The translations under genes were made by a program, and so were the position numbers. The notes below the pieces were generated by a model. That model was not told the origin of the DNA. It saw only the letters and a program-made list of their open reading frames with translations, and did no database searches. DNA of 64,000 bases, from the NCBI RefSeq assembly GCF_023703325.1, contig NZ_JAMQGM010000002.1, positions 62,001 through 126,000 of the forward strand, read 5' to 3'. The stretch is from Streptomyces meridianus (lineage in GTDB: Bacteria; Actinomycetota; Actinomycetes; Streptomycetales; Streptomycetaceae). Shown piece after piece: positions 17,689 to 27,049 of this stretch. Each line of letters opens with the position of its first letter. The first letter of the stretch is position 1.

Positions 17689-17762
17689 TAGCGGGGACAG
17701 GATTTGAACCTGCGACCTCTGGGTTATGAGCCCAGCGAGCTACCGAGCTGCTCCACCCCGCG
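17689..17762 (-). tRNA. Initiator tRNA-fMet (CAT), copy 2
   Basis: Identical over all 74 nt to the copy at 15427-15500, with the same initiator hallmarks (unpaired C1, three G-C anticodon-stem pairs, CAT anticodon) and no encoded CCA. It has its own terminator, so it is an independent transcription unit. Confidence 0.95.
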
Positions 17763-17804
17763 CCGTTGTGTGACAAACAGTATCACGACGCGGGACGGGC
17801 GTTC

Positions 17805-20687
17805 TCACCTCTTCTGCTTACCGCCCTTGTCAGAGGCCTTCGCCTCGGCATCGGCGGCCCGCTGCAGGGCGTCCTTCAGGTCCTTCTGTGCCTTGCCGTA
17901 GGCGCCGAAGTCCTTCTCCTCCAAGGCCTTTTCGCCTGCCTCGAACGCCTTCTGGGCATCCTGCAGCGCCGCACGGACCGTCGGATTCTCCGACGGCTGC
18001 TCGCCGGTGGACGGCGGCGGTGTGGTCTCGCCGCCGCCCTGGGAGCCGAACACCTTGTCCAGCGCTTCCCCGAGAGTGTTCTCGAAGGCGGTCTGGTCGC
18101 CGTAGGAGACCAGGACCTTCTTCAGAAGCGGGTAGTTGGTGCCCGCACCACGTACGTACACCGGCTCCACGTACAGCAGTCCGCCGTCGAGCGGCACCGT
18201 CAGCAGGTTCCCGTACTCGATCTCGGAGTCGCCGCGCTTCAGAATGTTGATCTTGTCGGCGATCTCGGTGTCCGAATTGAACTTGCTCTGCACCTGCTGC
18301 GGGCCCGAAACGGTCGTGTTCGAGGGCAGTTTGAGGATTCTGATCTTCCCGTAGTCCGTACTGCCCGCATCGGCGTCGACCGCCATGAAGGCCCCGAGGT
18401 TCTCACGGCTCTTCGGGGTGAAGGTCGTCGTGAGCGAGAACTTCTGCGCATTCTGATCGGGCATCTTCATGCTGAGGTAGTACGGCGGCACCGCGTTGCC
18501 CGACTTGTTGGTCGGGTCGTCGGGCACCTCCCACGCCTCGCTGCCGCTGTAGAACTGCGCCGGGTTGGTCACGTGGTAGCGCGCGAGCAGTTCACGCTGG
18601 ACCTTGAACAGGTCCTGCGGGTACCGCAGATGCTCCATCAACGCCGGGCTGATGGACTTCTTCGCCTCCACCGTCCCCGGGAACGCCTTCATCCAGGTCT
18701 TGAGGACCGGGTCCTTGGAGTCCCACTCGTACAACTTCACCGAGCCGTCGTACGCGTCGACGGTCGCCTTAACCGAGTTGCGGATGTAGTTGACCTGGTT
18801 CTGCTGGGCGACGACGGCACGCTGGCCGTCGGTCAGCGAGTCCGCGGTGGTGTCCCCGAGCGTCGTGCGCGAGGCGTACGGATAGCCGTTGGACGTGGTG
18901 TAGGCGTCGACGATCCACTTGATCCGGTTGCCCACGACGGCCGGGTAGGCGTCACCGTCGATGGTCAGCCACGGAGCGACGGCCTCCACCCGGTCCTTCG
19001 GGGTGCGGTTGTACAGGATCCGCGAACCGTCGCCGATGGCCCCCGAGTAGAGGATCTGGGGCTCGTTGAACGCGGCGGCGTACGCGGCACGGTTGATCGG
19101 GCCGGCCAGGTTCACACCGCTCTTGCCCTGGTAGCTGTACAGCTTCTCACCACTGCCGTCGGAGTAGTCGAGCTCCTTCTGCGGCCCGCCGACGATCGAG
19201 TACTGCGTGGTCTTCTCGCCGTAGTAGATCCGCGGCTGGTACTCACCCAGGTCGCCCTTGGGCGGCAGGTCGTACTCCGTGAAGTCCGGGGCGCCGGTCT
19301 TCTGGGTGGTGGTGCCCTTGGCCGCGACCATGCCGTAGCCGTGGGTGTACTTGAAGTGGTCGTTGATCCAGTTGCGTTCGGGGATGCCCTCGATGTCCAG
19401 CTCGCGCAGACCGACGACGGTGTCCTGTTCCTTGCCGCCGTCCGTCTTGTAGCGGTCGACGTCGAGCGTGGCGGGGAAGCCGTAGTAGCCACGCACCTGC
19501 TGGAGCTGCTGGTACGTCGGCGAGACCACGTTCGGGTCGAGCAGCCGGAGACTCGCGGTGGTGTTCGCGGTGGACCGCAGCTGCTCGTTTGAGGCCTCGC
19601 TGCGGCCCTTGTAGTTCGTGACCTGCGAGCCCTCGATGCCGTACGCCTTGCGCGTGGCATCGATGTTCTTCTGGATGAACGGCGCTTCCTTGGCCTGCTC
19701 GTTCGGGTCGACCTGGAACTTCTGGACGATCGCCGGGTAGAGGCCGCCGATGAGCACCGCCGACAGCACCATCAGACCGAAGCCCACGACCGGCAGCTGC
19801 CAGGTGCGGCGCCACAGCGTGGCGAAGAACAGCACGGCGCAGATCACGGCGATGCAGAACAGGATCGTCTTCGCCGGCAGATACGCGTGCGCGTCCACAT
19901 ACCGCAGACCGGTCCAGCCGCCCGTCGACTTGAAGTCGCTCGACTTCACCGCGAGGCCGTAGCGGTCGAGCCAGTAGGCGACCGCCTTGAGGGAGACGAA
20001 GATGCCGAGCAGCACCGAGAGGTGACCCGTCGCGGCCGAGGTCGCCCGCGGTCCGGGGTTCGTGATGCGCAGGCCGCCGTAGAGGTAGTGCACCAGGGCG
20101 GCGGCGATGATCGAGAGCACCACGGCCGCGAAGCCGAAACTCAACAGGAACCGGTACCAGGGCAGGTCGAACGAGTAGAAGGAGACATCCTTGCCGAACT
20201 GCGGGTCCTTGCGGCCGAAGGCGACACCGTTCACCCACAGCAGCCAGGTACGCCACTGCGCCGCGGCCGAGGCGCCGGCGATCAGGCCGAGCACCGCCGA
20301 GATCCCGAGCAGCACCCACTTCTTGAAGGGCGCGAGGCTCATCCGGTAGCGGTCGAGATTCTGCTGCTCCAGCGACATCGCGCTGAGCGGCGGGCGCAGC
20401 CGGTGCGCCAGCCAGAGGTTGACCCCGACGGCCAGCGCCATCAGCAGACCGAAGACCACGAAGAGGCCGACCTTGGTCCAGAGGGTCGTGGTGAAGACCG
20501 ATGTGTAATCGACCGAGCGGTACCAGAGCCAGTCCGTCCAGAACCCGGCGAACATCACGAACGCCATGCCCAGCGCGGCCAGCACACCCGCTGTCGCCAG
20601 CAGGGGCCGGGAACGCCGGGACGGCCGGCCGACTCTCATCCGCGGGCCCGTCGGGCCTCCGCCGCGGTCCGGCATCTGGAAAGCCAA
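17805..20687 (-). CDS. UPF0182 family large membrane protein
   Basis: 960 residues from a TTG at 20687, chosen because GAGG lies 8 bp upstream; ATG at 20675 is the alternative. About seven transmembrane helices fill residues ~30-330 (for example [28 protein letters not shown] and the [20 protein letters not shown] region). A ~600-residue extracytoplasmic domain follows, with conserved segments such as [16 protein letters not shown] and [14 protein letters not shown], and a charged Lys/Ala/Glu tail. UPF0182 (COG1615) proteins are widespread in actinobacteria and cyanobacteria with no established activity. It is divergent from the PPA1309 gene. Confidence 0.94.
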   Translation of the reverse strand: MAFQMPDRGGGPTGPRMRVGRPSRRSRPLLATAGVLAALGMAFVMFAGFWTDWLWYRSVDYTSVFTTTLWTKVGLFVVFGLLMALAVGVNLWLAHRLRPPLSAMSLEQQNLDRYRMSLAPFKKWVLLGISAVLGLIAGASAAAQWRTWLLWVNGVAFGRKDPQFGKDVSFYSFDLPWYRFLLSFGFAAVVLSIIAAALVHYLYGGLRITNPGPRATSAATGHLSVLLGIFVSLKAVAYWLDRYGLAVKSSDFKSTGGWTGLRYVDAHAYLPAKTILFCIAVICAVLFFATLWRRTWQLPVVGFGLMVLSAVLIGGLYPAIVQKFQVDPNEQAKEAPFIQKNIDATRKAYGIEGSQVTNYKGRSEASNEQLRSTANTTASLRLLDPNVVSPTYQQLQQVRGYYGFPATLDVDRYKTDGGKEQDTVVGLRELDIEGIPERNWINDHFKYTHGYGMVAAKGTTTQKTGAPDFTEYDLPPKGDLGEYQPRIYYGEKTTQYSIVGGPQKELDYSDGSGEKLYSYQGKSGVNLAGPINRAAYAAAFNEPQILYSGAIGDGSRILYNRTPKDRVEAVAPWLTIDGDAYPAVVGNRIKWIVDAYTTSNGYPYASRTTLGDTTADSLTDGQRAVVAQQNQVNYIRNSVKATVDAYDGSVKLYEWDSKDPVLKTWMKAFPGTVEAKKSISPALMEHLRYPQDLFKVQRELLARYHVTNPAQFYSGSEAWEVPDDPTNKSGNAVPPYYLSMKMPDQNAQKFSLTTTFTPKSRENLGAFMAVDADAGSTDYGKIRILKLPSNTTVSGPQQVQSKFNSDTEIADKINILKRGDSEIEYGNLLTVPLDGGLLYVEPVYVRGAGTNYPLLKKVLVSYGDQTAFENTLGEALDKVFGSQGGGETTPPPSTGEQPSENPTVRAALQDAQKAFEAGEKALEEKDFGAYGKAQKDLKDALQRAADAEAKASDKGGKQKR

Positions 20688-20811
20688 GGTGCGCACCTCG
20701 AAAAATCGCTGGGAATGAACGGGTCCCGTGATGGTAGGACCCACCCGGTGCAACTTACTCAGGCTTTACCCAGTTCCCGGTTCCGGTTACGAACAGGGCA
20801 AGATATTGAGC

Positions 20812-21369
20812 ATGTCCAACATGCCCAGCGGCAACGTGCCCATGGCCGCCAACCCGCTCACCCGCGCCGTACTCGAGATCGACGAGTACGCCTCCGGCCT
20901 CGGCTGGGACCAGCCGGCCAGGTTGTTCGCCCTGGTCGACAGCGCTCAACTGCGCCGCCAGGAGCCGGGGCTGGCCGATCAGCTCGGGATCGTCGACGAC
21001 GGTGAGGGCGCCGCCCTGACACCGGTCGAGCAGGACGAACTGCCCGCGGGCACCCCCCTCGACGAGTTCCTGGGAACCATCGCCTGGCCCGACGCCGTGG
21101 CGGGATGTGCCATGACCGTGGAACGGCTGATGCTGCCGCCCTCTGCCGAGGGCTCCGTGCCCGAGGGGCTCGACGGCGCGGAGCTCACGGAGTGGGTGGC
21201 CCGCCACCCCGACCGGCAGGAAGTCCGGATGACGGTGGCCGTGCTGCGCGACGGCTCGCGGGAGTCCGCGCTGCGGCTGCGGGAGAAGGACACACCGACC
21301 GAGGTGCTCACCGGCGCCGATCTGGTGCCGGGGCTCGCCGAAGCGCTCGGCGCGACCTTCTCCGACTAG
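20812..21369 (+). CDS. PPA1309 family protein
   Basis: 185 residues, acidic and soluble. Contains the features of this actinobacterial family: NPLTRAVLEIDEYASGLGWDQPARLFALVD near the start, DEFLGTIAWPDAVAGCAMTVERLMLP in the middle and VRMTVAVLRDGSRESALRLR near the end. Function unknown. The ATG at 20812 has only a weak site upstream; Met4 (20821) is an alternative. It is divergent from the UPF0182 gene and convergent with ylbL, as in other actinobacteria. Confidence 0.88.
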   Translation: MSNMPSGNVPMAANPLTRAVLEIDEYASGLGWDQPARLFALVDSAQLRRQEPGLADQLGIVDDGEGAALTPVEQDELPAGTPLDEFLGTIAWPDAVAGCAMTVERLMLPPSAEGSVPEGLDGAELTEWVARHPDRQEVRMTVAVLRDGSRESALRLREKDTPTEVLTGADLVPGLAEALGATFSD

Positions 21370-21440
21370 GGCCCGTGCGAAGGCCCCGTCCGGCCGGGGG
21401 AGCCTGACACCCGGGCCGCCGGCCTTCGGCCGGGTACGAG

Positions 21441-21462
21441 GCCGGGGCACGAGAGCCCCGGC
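21441..21462. terminator. Hairpin between PPA1309 and ylbL
   Basis: GCCGGGGC-ACGAGA-GCCCCGGC, an 8-bp perfect stem between two convergent stop codons, preceded by further GC-rich partial repeats. A bidirectional terminator is likely. Confidence 0.6.
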
Positions 21463-21472
21463 GATCGGAGGC

Positions 21473-22561
21473 TCAGGTTCCGGCGCACCGCGGAAGGCCC
21501 GCGGTGTCCCCGGAGCGGATCTTCGCCAGCGCTCCGAGGGCGTCCTTGATCGTGCCGACCTTCACCAGTGTCAGCCCGTCGGGCACGTTGCGGGCGGCCG
21601 TTGAGCAGTTCGCCTTCGGCGTGAGGAAGAACTCGGCGCCCTTGTCCCTGGCGCCGACCGTCTTCATGCCGATCCCGCCGATCGGCCCGACCTTGCCGTT
21701 GTCCTCGATCGTTCCGGTGCCGGCCACGAAACGGCCCCCGGTCAGGTCCTGCGGCGTCAGCTTGTCGACGATCCCCAGCGCGAACATCAGCCCGGCGCTC
21801 GGTCCCCCGACGTCCGCCAGCTTGATGTCGATCTCGAACGGGTACGTGTGGTCCGTCCCCGCCTGGATGCCGACGATCGCCCGGCTGTCCTCCGGGGCCT
21901 TCGTCGTGGTGAGGACGACCTGCTTGCCACCGCGCGGCTCCCGGCCCGCCTTCTCGGCAGCCGCCGCTGCCTTCACCGGAACGATCTCGAAGACCACACG
22001 GTCCCCGGGATCGTGCCGGGTGACGAACGCGGCGACGTCGGCCGGCTTGCGCACCCGGTGGCCGTCCACAGACCTGATCACGTCCCCGGCGTGCAGCCGT
22101 CCCTGCGAGGGACTGTCCTTGACGACGGATGCGACGACCACGCGGGACGTCACCGGAATCCCCAGTTCCCGGAGCGCGGCGGTCTTGGCGCTCTCCTGGG
22201 AGTTGCTGAACTCCTCCGCGTTCTCCTGATCCGCCTGCTCGGCGGTCTGTCCCGCCGGGTAGAGGGTGTCGTGCGGGACGACCGCGTCGTCACCGGAGAG
22301 CCAGCCGTTCACCGCCTCGACCAGGTTCATGCGGTAGTCGGCGCCGGTGACCCGGACCGTTGTCATGTTCAGATTGCCGCTCGTGGGATAGGTCTTCCGC
22401 CCGGACACGTTCAGCACGGGCTCGCCGCTGTGCTCGCCGAGGGTGTTGACCGTGGGCCCCGGGGACATCTCGGAGTACGGCACGGGAATGAGCACTCCGG
22501 CACACAGCAGTGCGATCAACATCAGTGTCGAGGCGAGCATCGTCGCTGTGCGGCGTGGCAT
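21473..22561 (-). CDS. PDZ-domain Lon-like serine protease (YlbL family)
   Basis: 362 residues. One N-terminal membrane anchor (residues ~8-30, MLIALLCAGVLIPVPYSEMSPGPTVN context), a PDZ domain (~135-215, including GRLHAGDVIRSVDGHRV) and a C-terminal S16/Lon-type protease domain. The catalytic Ser is in DVGGPSAGLMFAL and the Lys in the GKVGPIGGIGMKT segment. The active site faces the outside; B. subtilis YlbL is linked to DNA-damage checkpoint recovery. ATG at 22561 is chosen by the signal anchor; a TTG at 22615 is less likely. Convergent with PPA1309. Confidence 0.93.
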   Translation of the reverse strand: MPRRTATMLASTLMLIALLCAGVLIPVPYSEMSPGPTVNTLGEHSGEPVLNVSGRKTYPTSGNLNMTTVRVTGADYRMNLVEAVNGWLSGDDAVVPHDTLYPAGQTAEQADQENAEEFSNSQESAKTAALRELGIPVTSRVVVASVVKDSPSQGRLHAGDVIRSVDGHRVRKPADVAAFVTRHDPGDRVVFEIVPVKAAAAAEKAGREPRGGKQVVLTTTKAPEDSRAIVGIQAGTDHTYPFEIDIKLADVGGPSAGLMFALGIVDKLTPQDLTGGRFVAGTGTIEDNGKVGPIGGIGMKTVGARDKGAEFFLTPKANCSTAARNVPDGLTLVKVGTIKDALGALAKIRSGDTAGLPRCAGT

Positions 22562-22648
22562 GGAACGACAGTACGGGACGTCACCGGAGGAGGGCTTGCG
22601 GGGCCGGGTCACCAAGGGCCGGCGGGGAGTTCGCGTGGCGTACTCGCG

Positions 22649-22819
22649 TCAGGCGGCGTCGGAGCGGGAGTGCGCACGCTCCATCGCCTCGCGGAACCGG
22701 GCGTAGCCTGCCAGTTCGGCGACGTCACCCACCTTGCGGGCCCGGGCCGCATAACGAGCCCAGACAGTAGTGACCACCGCCGCGATGAGCGGAATCAGCA
22801 ACCACATGAGCGCCGCCAT
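22649..22819 (-). CDS. Small single-pass membrane protein
   Basis: 56 residues. A hydrophobic helix (MAALMWLLIPLIAAVVTTVW) is followed by a basic turn (ARYAARARK) and a charged amphipathic helix containing ELAGYARFREAMERA. The ATG at 22819 has GGAGG 5 bp upstream; an ATG four codons earlier lacks one. Conserved small proteins of this kind occur beside ylbL in Streptomyces. Function unknown; it could be a membrane-protein partner of the adjacent protease. Confidence 0.72.
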   Translation of the reverse strand: MAALMWLLIPLIAAVVTTVWARYAARARKVGDVAELAGYARFREAMERAHSRSDAA

Positions 22820-23016
22820 ACCGGCCTCCATACCCCGTAACGCAACGAAACTGACTGATCAGCAGATTAACCACCTGCCGACTCAACGTTCGTCACGGGT
22901 AGCAGGTTACGCAAGCCAGGACAGCCGGACGGGTGAGAGCAGGGGCAGCGCGAACTGTGCTGTCCGTCTACCCCGGGCGGCGGCAGTTACGCCCGGCCAC
23001 CAACCCCCGAAGGTAG

Positions 23017-23112
23017 CCCGTCCACCACCCCCGGAAGGACGGCGCTACGCGCCGACCCTCCCACCCGTCACCCGTCCACCACCCCTGGAAGGACGGCGCT
23101 ACGCGCCGACCC
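23017..23112. repeat. 54-bp tandem duplication of the moaE 3' end
   Basis: Two 42-bp copies (23017-23058 and 23071-23112) differing at one base, period 54 bp, each containing GGCGC-TAC-GCGCC. The second copy spans the stop and last codons of moaE; the first lies wholly downstream. A degenerate third unit (CCACCAACCCCCGAAGG, from ~22998) precedes it. Confidence 0.85.
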
Positions 23113-23557
23113 ATTCCTCGGTGCCGTCGGTGAAGGACTGGTGCTTCCAGATGGGGACCTCGCGCTTGAGATCGTCGATCAAGCGCCGGCAGGCGGCGAA
23201 CGCCTCGGCCCGGTGAGGGCACGAGACCGCCACCGCCACGGCCAGGTCGCCGATCACCAAGTCGCCCACCCGGTGAACGGCCGCCAGGGCGCGCACCGGG
23301 AAGTCCGCGGCGACCTTCTCGGCGACGCGGCGCAACTCCGCTTCGGCGCTGGGATGACAGCTGTAGCCCAGCGCGGCCACATCCTGCCCGCCGTCGTGAT
23401 CGCGCACCGTTCCGACGAAGAGCGCAGTGCCGCCCGCGGAGGGATCGCCGACTGCCTGGAACACCTCCTCCACGGACAGCGGGGTGTCACGGACTGCGAG
23501 CAGCCGAATGGGGTCCGCCGCCGCGGTGTCCCCGGGATGATCGTGCGTGGGTGCCAT
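23099..23557 (-). CDS. moaE: Molybdopterin synthase catalytic subunit MoaE
   Basis: 152 residues. Transfers sulfur from MoaD thiocarboxylate to precursor Z. Seen: GGTALFVGTVRDHDGGQDV (~42-60), LGYSCHPSAEAELRRVAE, VHRVGDLVIGDLAVAVAVSCPHRAEAF (~95-120) and the C-terminal catalytic motif KREVPIWKHQSFTDGTEEWV. ATG at 23557. It is the last gene of its strand group; its sulfur could come through MoeZ at 49413-50591. No moaD is seen nearby. Confidence 0.96.
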   Translation of the reverse strand: MAPTHDHPGDTAAADPIRLLAVRDTPLSVEEVFQAVGDPSAGGTALFVGTVRDHDGGQDVAALGYSCHPSAEAELRRVAEKVAADFPVRALAAVHRVGDLVIGDLAVAVAVSCPHRAEAFAACRRLIDDLKREVPIWKHQSFTDGTEEWVGA

Positions 23558-23631
23558 GCCGCCCATCGTGCCGCACCCACTGCGGTCAGGAAACCGAACC
23601 GGTCTGCCGCAGAGCCACGGCCGGCCGGCGG

Positions 23632-23659
23632 CCGGTCCGGCGCAGGTGCGCCGGACCGG
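23632..23659 (-). terminator. Hairpin after the SDR gene
   Basis: Perfect 13-bp inverted repeat CCGGTCCGGCGCA / TGCGCCGGACCGG separated by GG, directly after the SDR stop and upstream of moaE. Possible terminator or mRNA-stability element. Confidence 0.65.
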
Positions 23660-23661
23660 GC

Positions 23662-24771
23662 TCACATCCGGCGCCGCGCCTTGCGGGCGCGCCGCACCAG
23701 GGCCGCGGTGCCGACCAGCGCGACGGTGGCGCCTGCCGCGCCCAGCGTCGTGGCGTCCTTGCGACCGAGCCGCCGGCCCGCCACCGTGTGGCGCCCGGCG
23801 GCCTCCTCCAGCAGGGCGGCCAGCACTTCCTCGTTGGTCCACTCCGGCCGCCAGCCCGCTTCGTGCAACCGGCTGCCGCTGACCACCCACGGATACATCG
23901 TGTAAGCAAGGTCCCCGGCCGGCGACGGGGTCAGGCCCAGACGGTGCAGACGGGACGCAGCGCCCAGCGCGACGGCCGACGGAAGTTCCATCCGCCGGAT
24001 GCCGGAGAGTTCTTCGACGTCCTCCTGCTCCAGCCAGCCGTCGCAGCCGACCGCGATCTCTCCCTCCACGCGTTCCAGCGCCGCGTACTCCAGTGCCGAG
24101 GCCAGATCCTCCACGTGGCAGAACTGCCAGGCGGGACGGGAACCGGCGACCACGAGCAGCCGCGGTGACTCGAAATAGCGGGTCAGCGCGGTGTCCGTGC
24201 CGCCCACCAGTACGGTCGGCCGCACCACCGTGACGTTCAGACCGGGGTGCGCGCGGGGAGCGCGGCGGGCGAGGTGCTCGATCTCCAGCAGATCGCCCAC
24301 CCCCGTGGCCTCGGCAGTGGCCCTCAGTTCGGCGTCCTCGGCGAGCGGGACGTCGTTGTCGGGCAGTGCTCCGTAGACCATGGCCGACGTGCAGAGCACG
24401 ACCCGGCGGACCCCGACGGCAGCCGCCGCCGTGAGCACTGTCTGGGTGCCGCGCACGTTGTAGGCGGTCCGGGCCCCCGGATCGGTCTCCAAGTCGAGGT
24501 CGACGGCGAGGTGCACCACGACGTCGGCGCCGCGGAGCTTCTCCGCGATGGCCGGATCGCGGACGTCGAGGATGTGCCAATGTGCCTCGGCCGCGTCGCC
24601 GCGCCGCTCGTCGACGGCCACGACCTGCTTGACCTCCTCGGAGGCCGTGAGCCGTCGCGTCAACAGGGCGCCGACCCCCGAAGCGGCGCCCGTGACGGCG
24701 ATCACGGGCCGGTGCGCGGCCGGGGGCGGGTCGGTTCGCGGTGCGCGAACTTCTGGGTCTGGGGAACTCAC
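23662..24771 (-). CDS. SDR-family NAD-dependent epimerase/dehydratase-like protein
   Basis: 369 residues. Rossmann N-terminus with VTGAASGVGALLTRRL (nucleotide loop, ~residue 25), VVHLAVDLD, and a CTSAMVYGALPDN segment where Ser and Tyr of the extended-SDR triad would sit. The usual YxxxK Lys is not obvious (VGDLLEIEHLARR instead), so redox activity is doubtful. A C-terminal hydrophobic Ala/Gly segment and a basic end (VRRARKARRRM) suggest membrane tethering. GTG at 24771 has GGAG 8 bp upstream. It is divergent from the zincin gene. Confidence 0.87.
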   Translation of the reverse strand: MSSPDPEVRAPRTDPPPAAHRPVIAVTGAASGVGALLTRRLTASEEVKQVVAVDERRGDAAEAHWHILDVRDPAIAEKLRGADVVVHLAVDLDLETDPGARTAYNVRGTQTVLTAAAAVGVRRVVLCTSAMVYGALPDNDVPLAEDAELRATAEATGVGDLLEIEHLARRAPRAHPGLNVTVVRPTVLVGGTDTALTRYFESPRLLVVAGSRPAWQFCHVEDLASALEYAALERVEGEIAVGCDGWLEQEDVEELSGIRRMELPSAVALGAASRLHRLGLTPSPAGDLAYTMYPWVVSGSRLHEAGWRPEWTNEEVLAALLEEAAGRHTVAGRRLGRKDATTLGAAGATVALVGTAALVRRARKARRRM

Positions 24772-24963
24772 CGGGCGTCTCCAGCGGTTGTCTGCAGTAC
24801 GTACGAGCACTTGCGCATACGCATCAGGTGTGGTCCATCCTGCCGCAGGTACCGGGACAGCGAAGCACCAAGCCCGCAGCCGGGCCGGAGTGTCTACGCT
24901 GGATGTGTTGTCGGGCAGTCGCCGTCGGCCCCGGGCCGGCGGCCCGAGGAGCCGAGGAAACCC

Positions 24964-26472
24964 GTGAGTGACAACCCATTCGGATTCGGCCTTCCCCCTG
25001 AGGAGCCGGAAGACGGCGACGAGGGGCGCAGGAAGGGCGGTCAGGGCGGTGACAAGGGCCCCGCGAATCCGTTCGGGTTCGGCGGGGGCAGTGGCGGAGC
25101 GGACAATCCGCTCGCCGCGATGTTCGGATCGCTGAACCCCAACGACCTGGGGTCGGCGTTCCAGCAGCTCGGCCAGATGCTCTCCTACGAGGGCGGCCCG
25201 GTGAACTGGGACATGGCCAAGGACATCGCCCGGCAGACCGTCGCGCAGGGAACGGCGGACGGCACCAAGGACGCCAGCGTCAGCCCCGGCGAGAAGTCCG
25301 CGGTCGAGGAAGCCGTCCGGCTGGCCGACCTGTGGCTGGACGGCGTCACGTCGTTGCCGTCCGGGTCGGGCACGGCCGTGGCCTGGAGCCGCGCCGAGTG
25401 GGTCGAGGCGACGCTGCCCGTCTGGAAGGACCTCGTCGACCCGGTGGCCGAGCGCGTGGGGACGGCGATGGGCGACGTGCTCCCCGAGGAGATGCAGGCC
25501 ATGGCGGGCCCGCTGCTCGGCATGATGCGTTCCATGGGCGGCGCAATGTTCGGCACCCAGATCGGGCAGGCCCTCGGGGTGCTCGCCGGCGAGGTCGTCG
25601 GTTCCACGGACATCGGGCTGCCGCTGGGCCCGGCGGGCAAGGCGGCGCTGCTGCCCGTCAACATCGCGTCGTTCGGCAGCGGCCTCGGCGTGCCGCAGGA
25701 CGAGGTGCGCCTCTACCTTGCCTTGCGCGAGGCCGCCCACCAGCGGCTGTTCGCGCACGTCCCGTGGCTTCGTTCGCATCTGTTCGGAGCCGTGGAGGGC
25801 TACGCCCGGGGCATCAAGGTGGACACCTCCAAGCTGGAGGACGCCGTCGGCCAGATCGACCCGACCCACCCCGAACAACTGCAGGATGCTCTGCAGCAGG
25901 GCATGTTCCAGCCCGAGGACACCCCGGAGCAGAAAGCGGCGCTGGCCCGGCTGGAGACCGCTTTGGCGCTCGTCGAGGGATGGGTCGACGCGGTCGTGCA
26001 CGCGGCAGCGGCCCCGCACCTTCCGTCCGCCGGTGCGCTGCGCGAGACCCTGCGCCGCCGCCGGGCCAGCGGCGGGCCCGCCGAGCAGACGTTCGCGACA
26101 CTGATCGGCCTGGAACTCCGTCCGCGGCGGCTACGGGACGCCGCACGCCTGTGGGCCTCGCTGGCGGACGCCCGCGGGCCCGAGGGCCGGGACGGTCTGT
26201 GGGAGCACCCGGACATGCTGCCCACCGCTCACGACCTGGACGACCCCGACGGTTTCGTGCACAGGGAGCAGCCCGACTTCTCCGAGCTGGACAGGATCCT
26301 CGGCGAAGCGGCGGGCGGCGGAGCGAAGCGCGGACCGGACCGAAGCGGAAGCACGGGCCCGGCCGAGGGCGCCGGTGCCACGGGAGACGACCGTGACCGG
26401 CCCGGCGACGCCGCCGGTGGCGAGCAGGAGCGCGAGGACCGGCACGACGACGGCGGCGAGGGCCGCGCATGA
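24964..26472 (+). CDS. Zincin-like metallopeptidase family protein (DUF2342)
   Basis: 502 residues from GTG at 24964 with GAGGAAA upstream. The N-terminus is Gly/Pro-rich (two NPFGFG repeats, residues ~4 and ~36). The family core has IGQALGVLAGEVVGSTDIGLPLG (~200) and the putative metal-binding ALREAAHQRLFAHVPWLRSHL (~260); the tail is acidic and disordered. Pfam groups it as Zincin_2, sometimes annotated as F420-associated hydrolase; no activity is established. Its stop overlaps the Nudix start (ATGA), so the pair is translationally coupled. Confidence 0.9.
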   Translation: MSDNPFGFGLPPEEPEDGDEGRRKGGQGGDKGPANPFGFGGGSGGADNPLAAMFGSLNPNDLGSAFQQLGQMLSYEGGPVNWDMAKDIARQTVAQGTADGTKDASVSPGEKSAVEEAVRLADLWLDGVTSLPSGSGTAVAWSRAEWVEATLPVWKDLVDPVAERVGTAMGDVLPEEMQAMAGPLLGMMRSMGGAMFGTQIGQALGVLAGEVVGSTDIGLPLGPAGKAALLPVNIASFGSGLGVPQDEVRLYLALREAAHQRLFAHVPWLRSHLFGAVEGYARGIKVDTSKLEDAVGQIDPTHPEQLQDALQQGMFQPEDTPEQKAALARLETALALVEGWVDAVVHAAAAPHLPSAGALRETLRRRRASGGPAEQTFATLIGLELRPRRLRDAARLWASLADARGPEGRDGLWEHPDMLPTAHDLDDPDGFVHREQPDFSELDRILGEAAGGGAKRGPDRSGSTGPAEGAGATGDDRDRPGDAAGGEQEREDRHDDGGEGRA

Positions 26473-27005
26473 GCCTGCACGCGGATGCGGCGGGCGTGCT
26501 GGATGCATGGCGCGCGCCTGATGCCGGCCAGGAGGGGCTGCGCGTTCTCTACCGCGACCATTTGACGTCCTATCCGGACGGGATGTGGAAATCCTGCCGG
26601 GACGGGCACATCACGGCGAGCAGCATCGTCGTCGACCCGTCGGGCGGGCGCGTGCTGCTCACGCTGCACCGCAAGCTGCAGATGTGGTTGCAGACCGGCG
26701 GTCACTGCGAACCGCAGGACCGGACACTCGCCGAGGCTGCCCTGCGCGAGGCGAGGGAGGAGTCCGGCATCGCGGACCTTGAACTCGTCCCCGGCGGGCC
26801 CGCCCGACTGGACCGGCACGCCACGCCCTGCGCCTGGCATCTGGACGTGCAGTACGCCGCGCTGGCCCCCTCCGACGCGGTGGCCGCGATCAGCGAGGAG
26901 TCGCTCGACCTGCGCTGGTTCGCCTGGGACGAGGTGCCGCAGGTGGCCGACGTGTCGGTGCAGCGGCTCGTGGACCGGAGCAGGGACCTGCTGCGGACGG
27001 CGTGA
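26469..27005 (+). CDS. Nudix hydrolase
   Basis: 178 residues. Nudix box G-G-H-x5-R-T-x-AEAALREAREESG (~80-102) in the expected GX5EX7REUXEEXGU register, although the first positions read GGHCEPQDRT. It hydrolyses a nucleoside-diphosphate-linked substrate that cannot be specified. Start ATG overlaps the zincin stop by 4 bp. Confidence 0.93.
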   Translation: MSLHADAAGVLDAWRAPDAGQEGLRVLYRDHLTSYPDGMWKSCRDGHITASSIVVDPSGGRVLLTLHRKLQMWLQTGGHCEPQDRTLAEAALREAREESGIADLELVPGGPARLDRHATPCAWHLDVQYAALAPSDAVAAISEESLDLRWFAWDEVPQVADVSVQRLVDRSRDLLRTA

Positions 27006-27049
27006 CGGCGGCTTTCCGGCTGCGGGGGCGGGGTGTTCTCGAGCGTTCC

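Noticed and set aside
15427..17762. Integrated element bounded by tRNA direct repeats
   Set aside because: The repeats are full-length functional tRNA genes with separate terminators, and there is no integrase or phage gene between them.
24743..24795. GGAAC-N19-GTT as a fourth SigR promoter before the zincin gene
   Set aside because: It deviates at the fifth base and lies ~170 bp from the gene across the divergent SDR start; too weak to claim.
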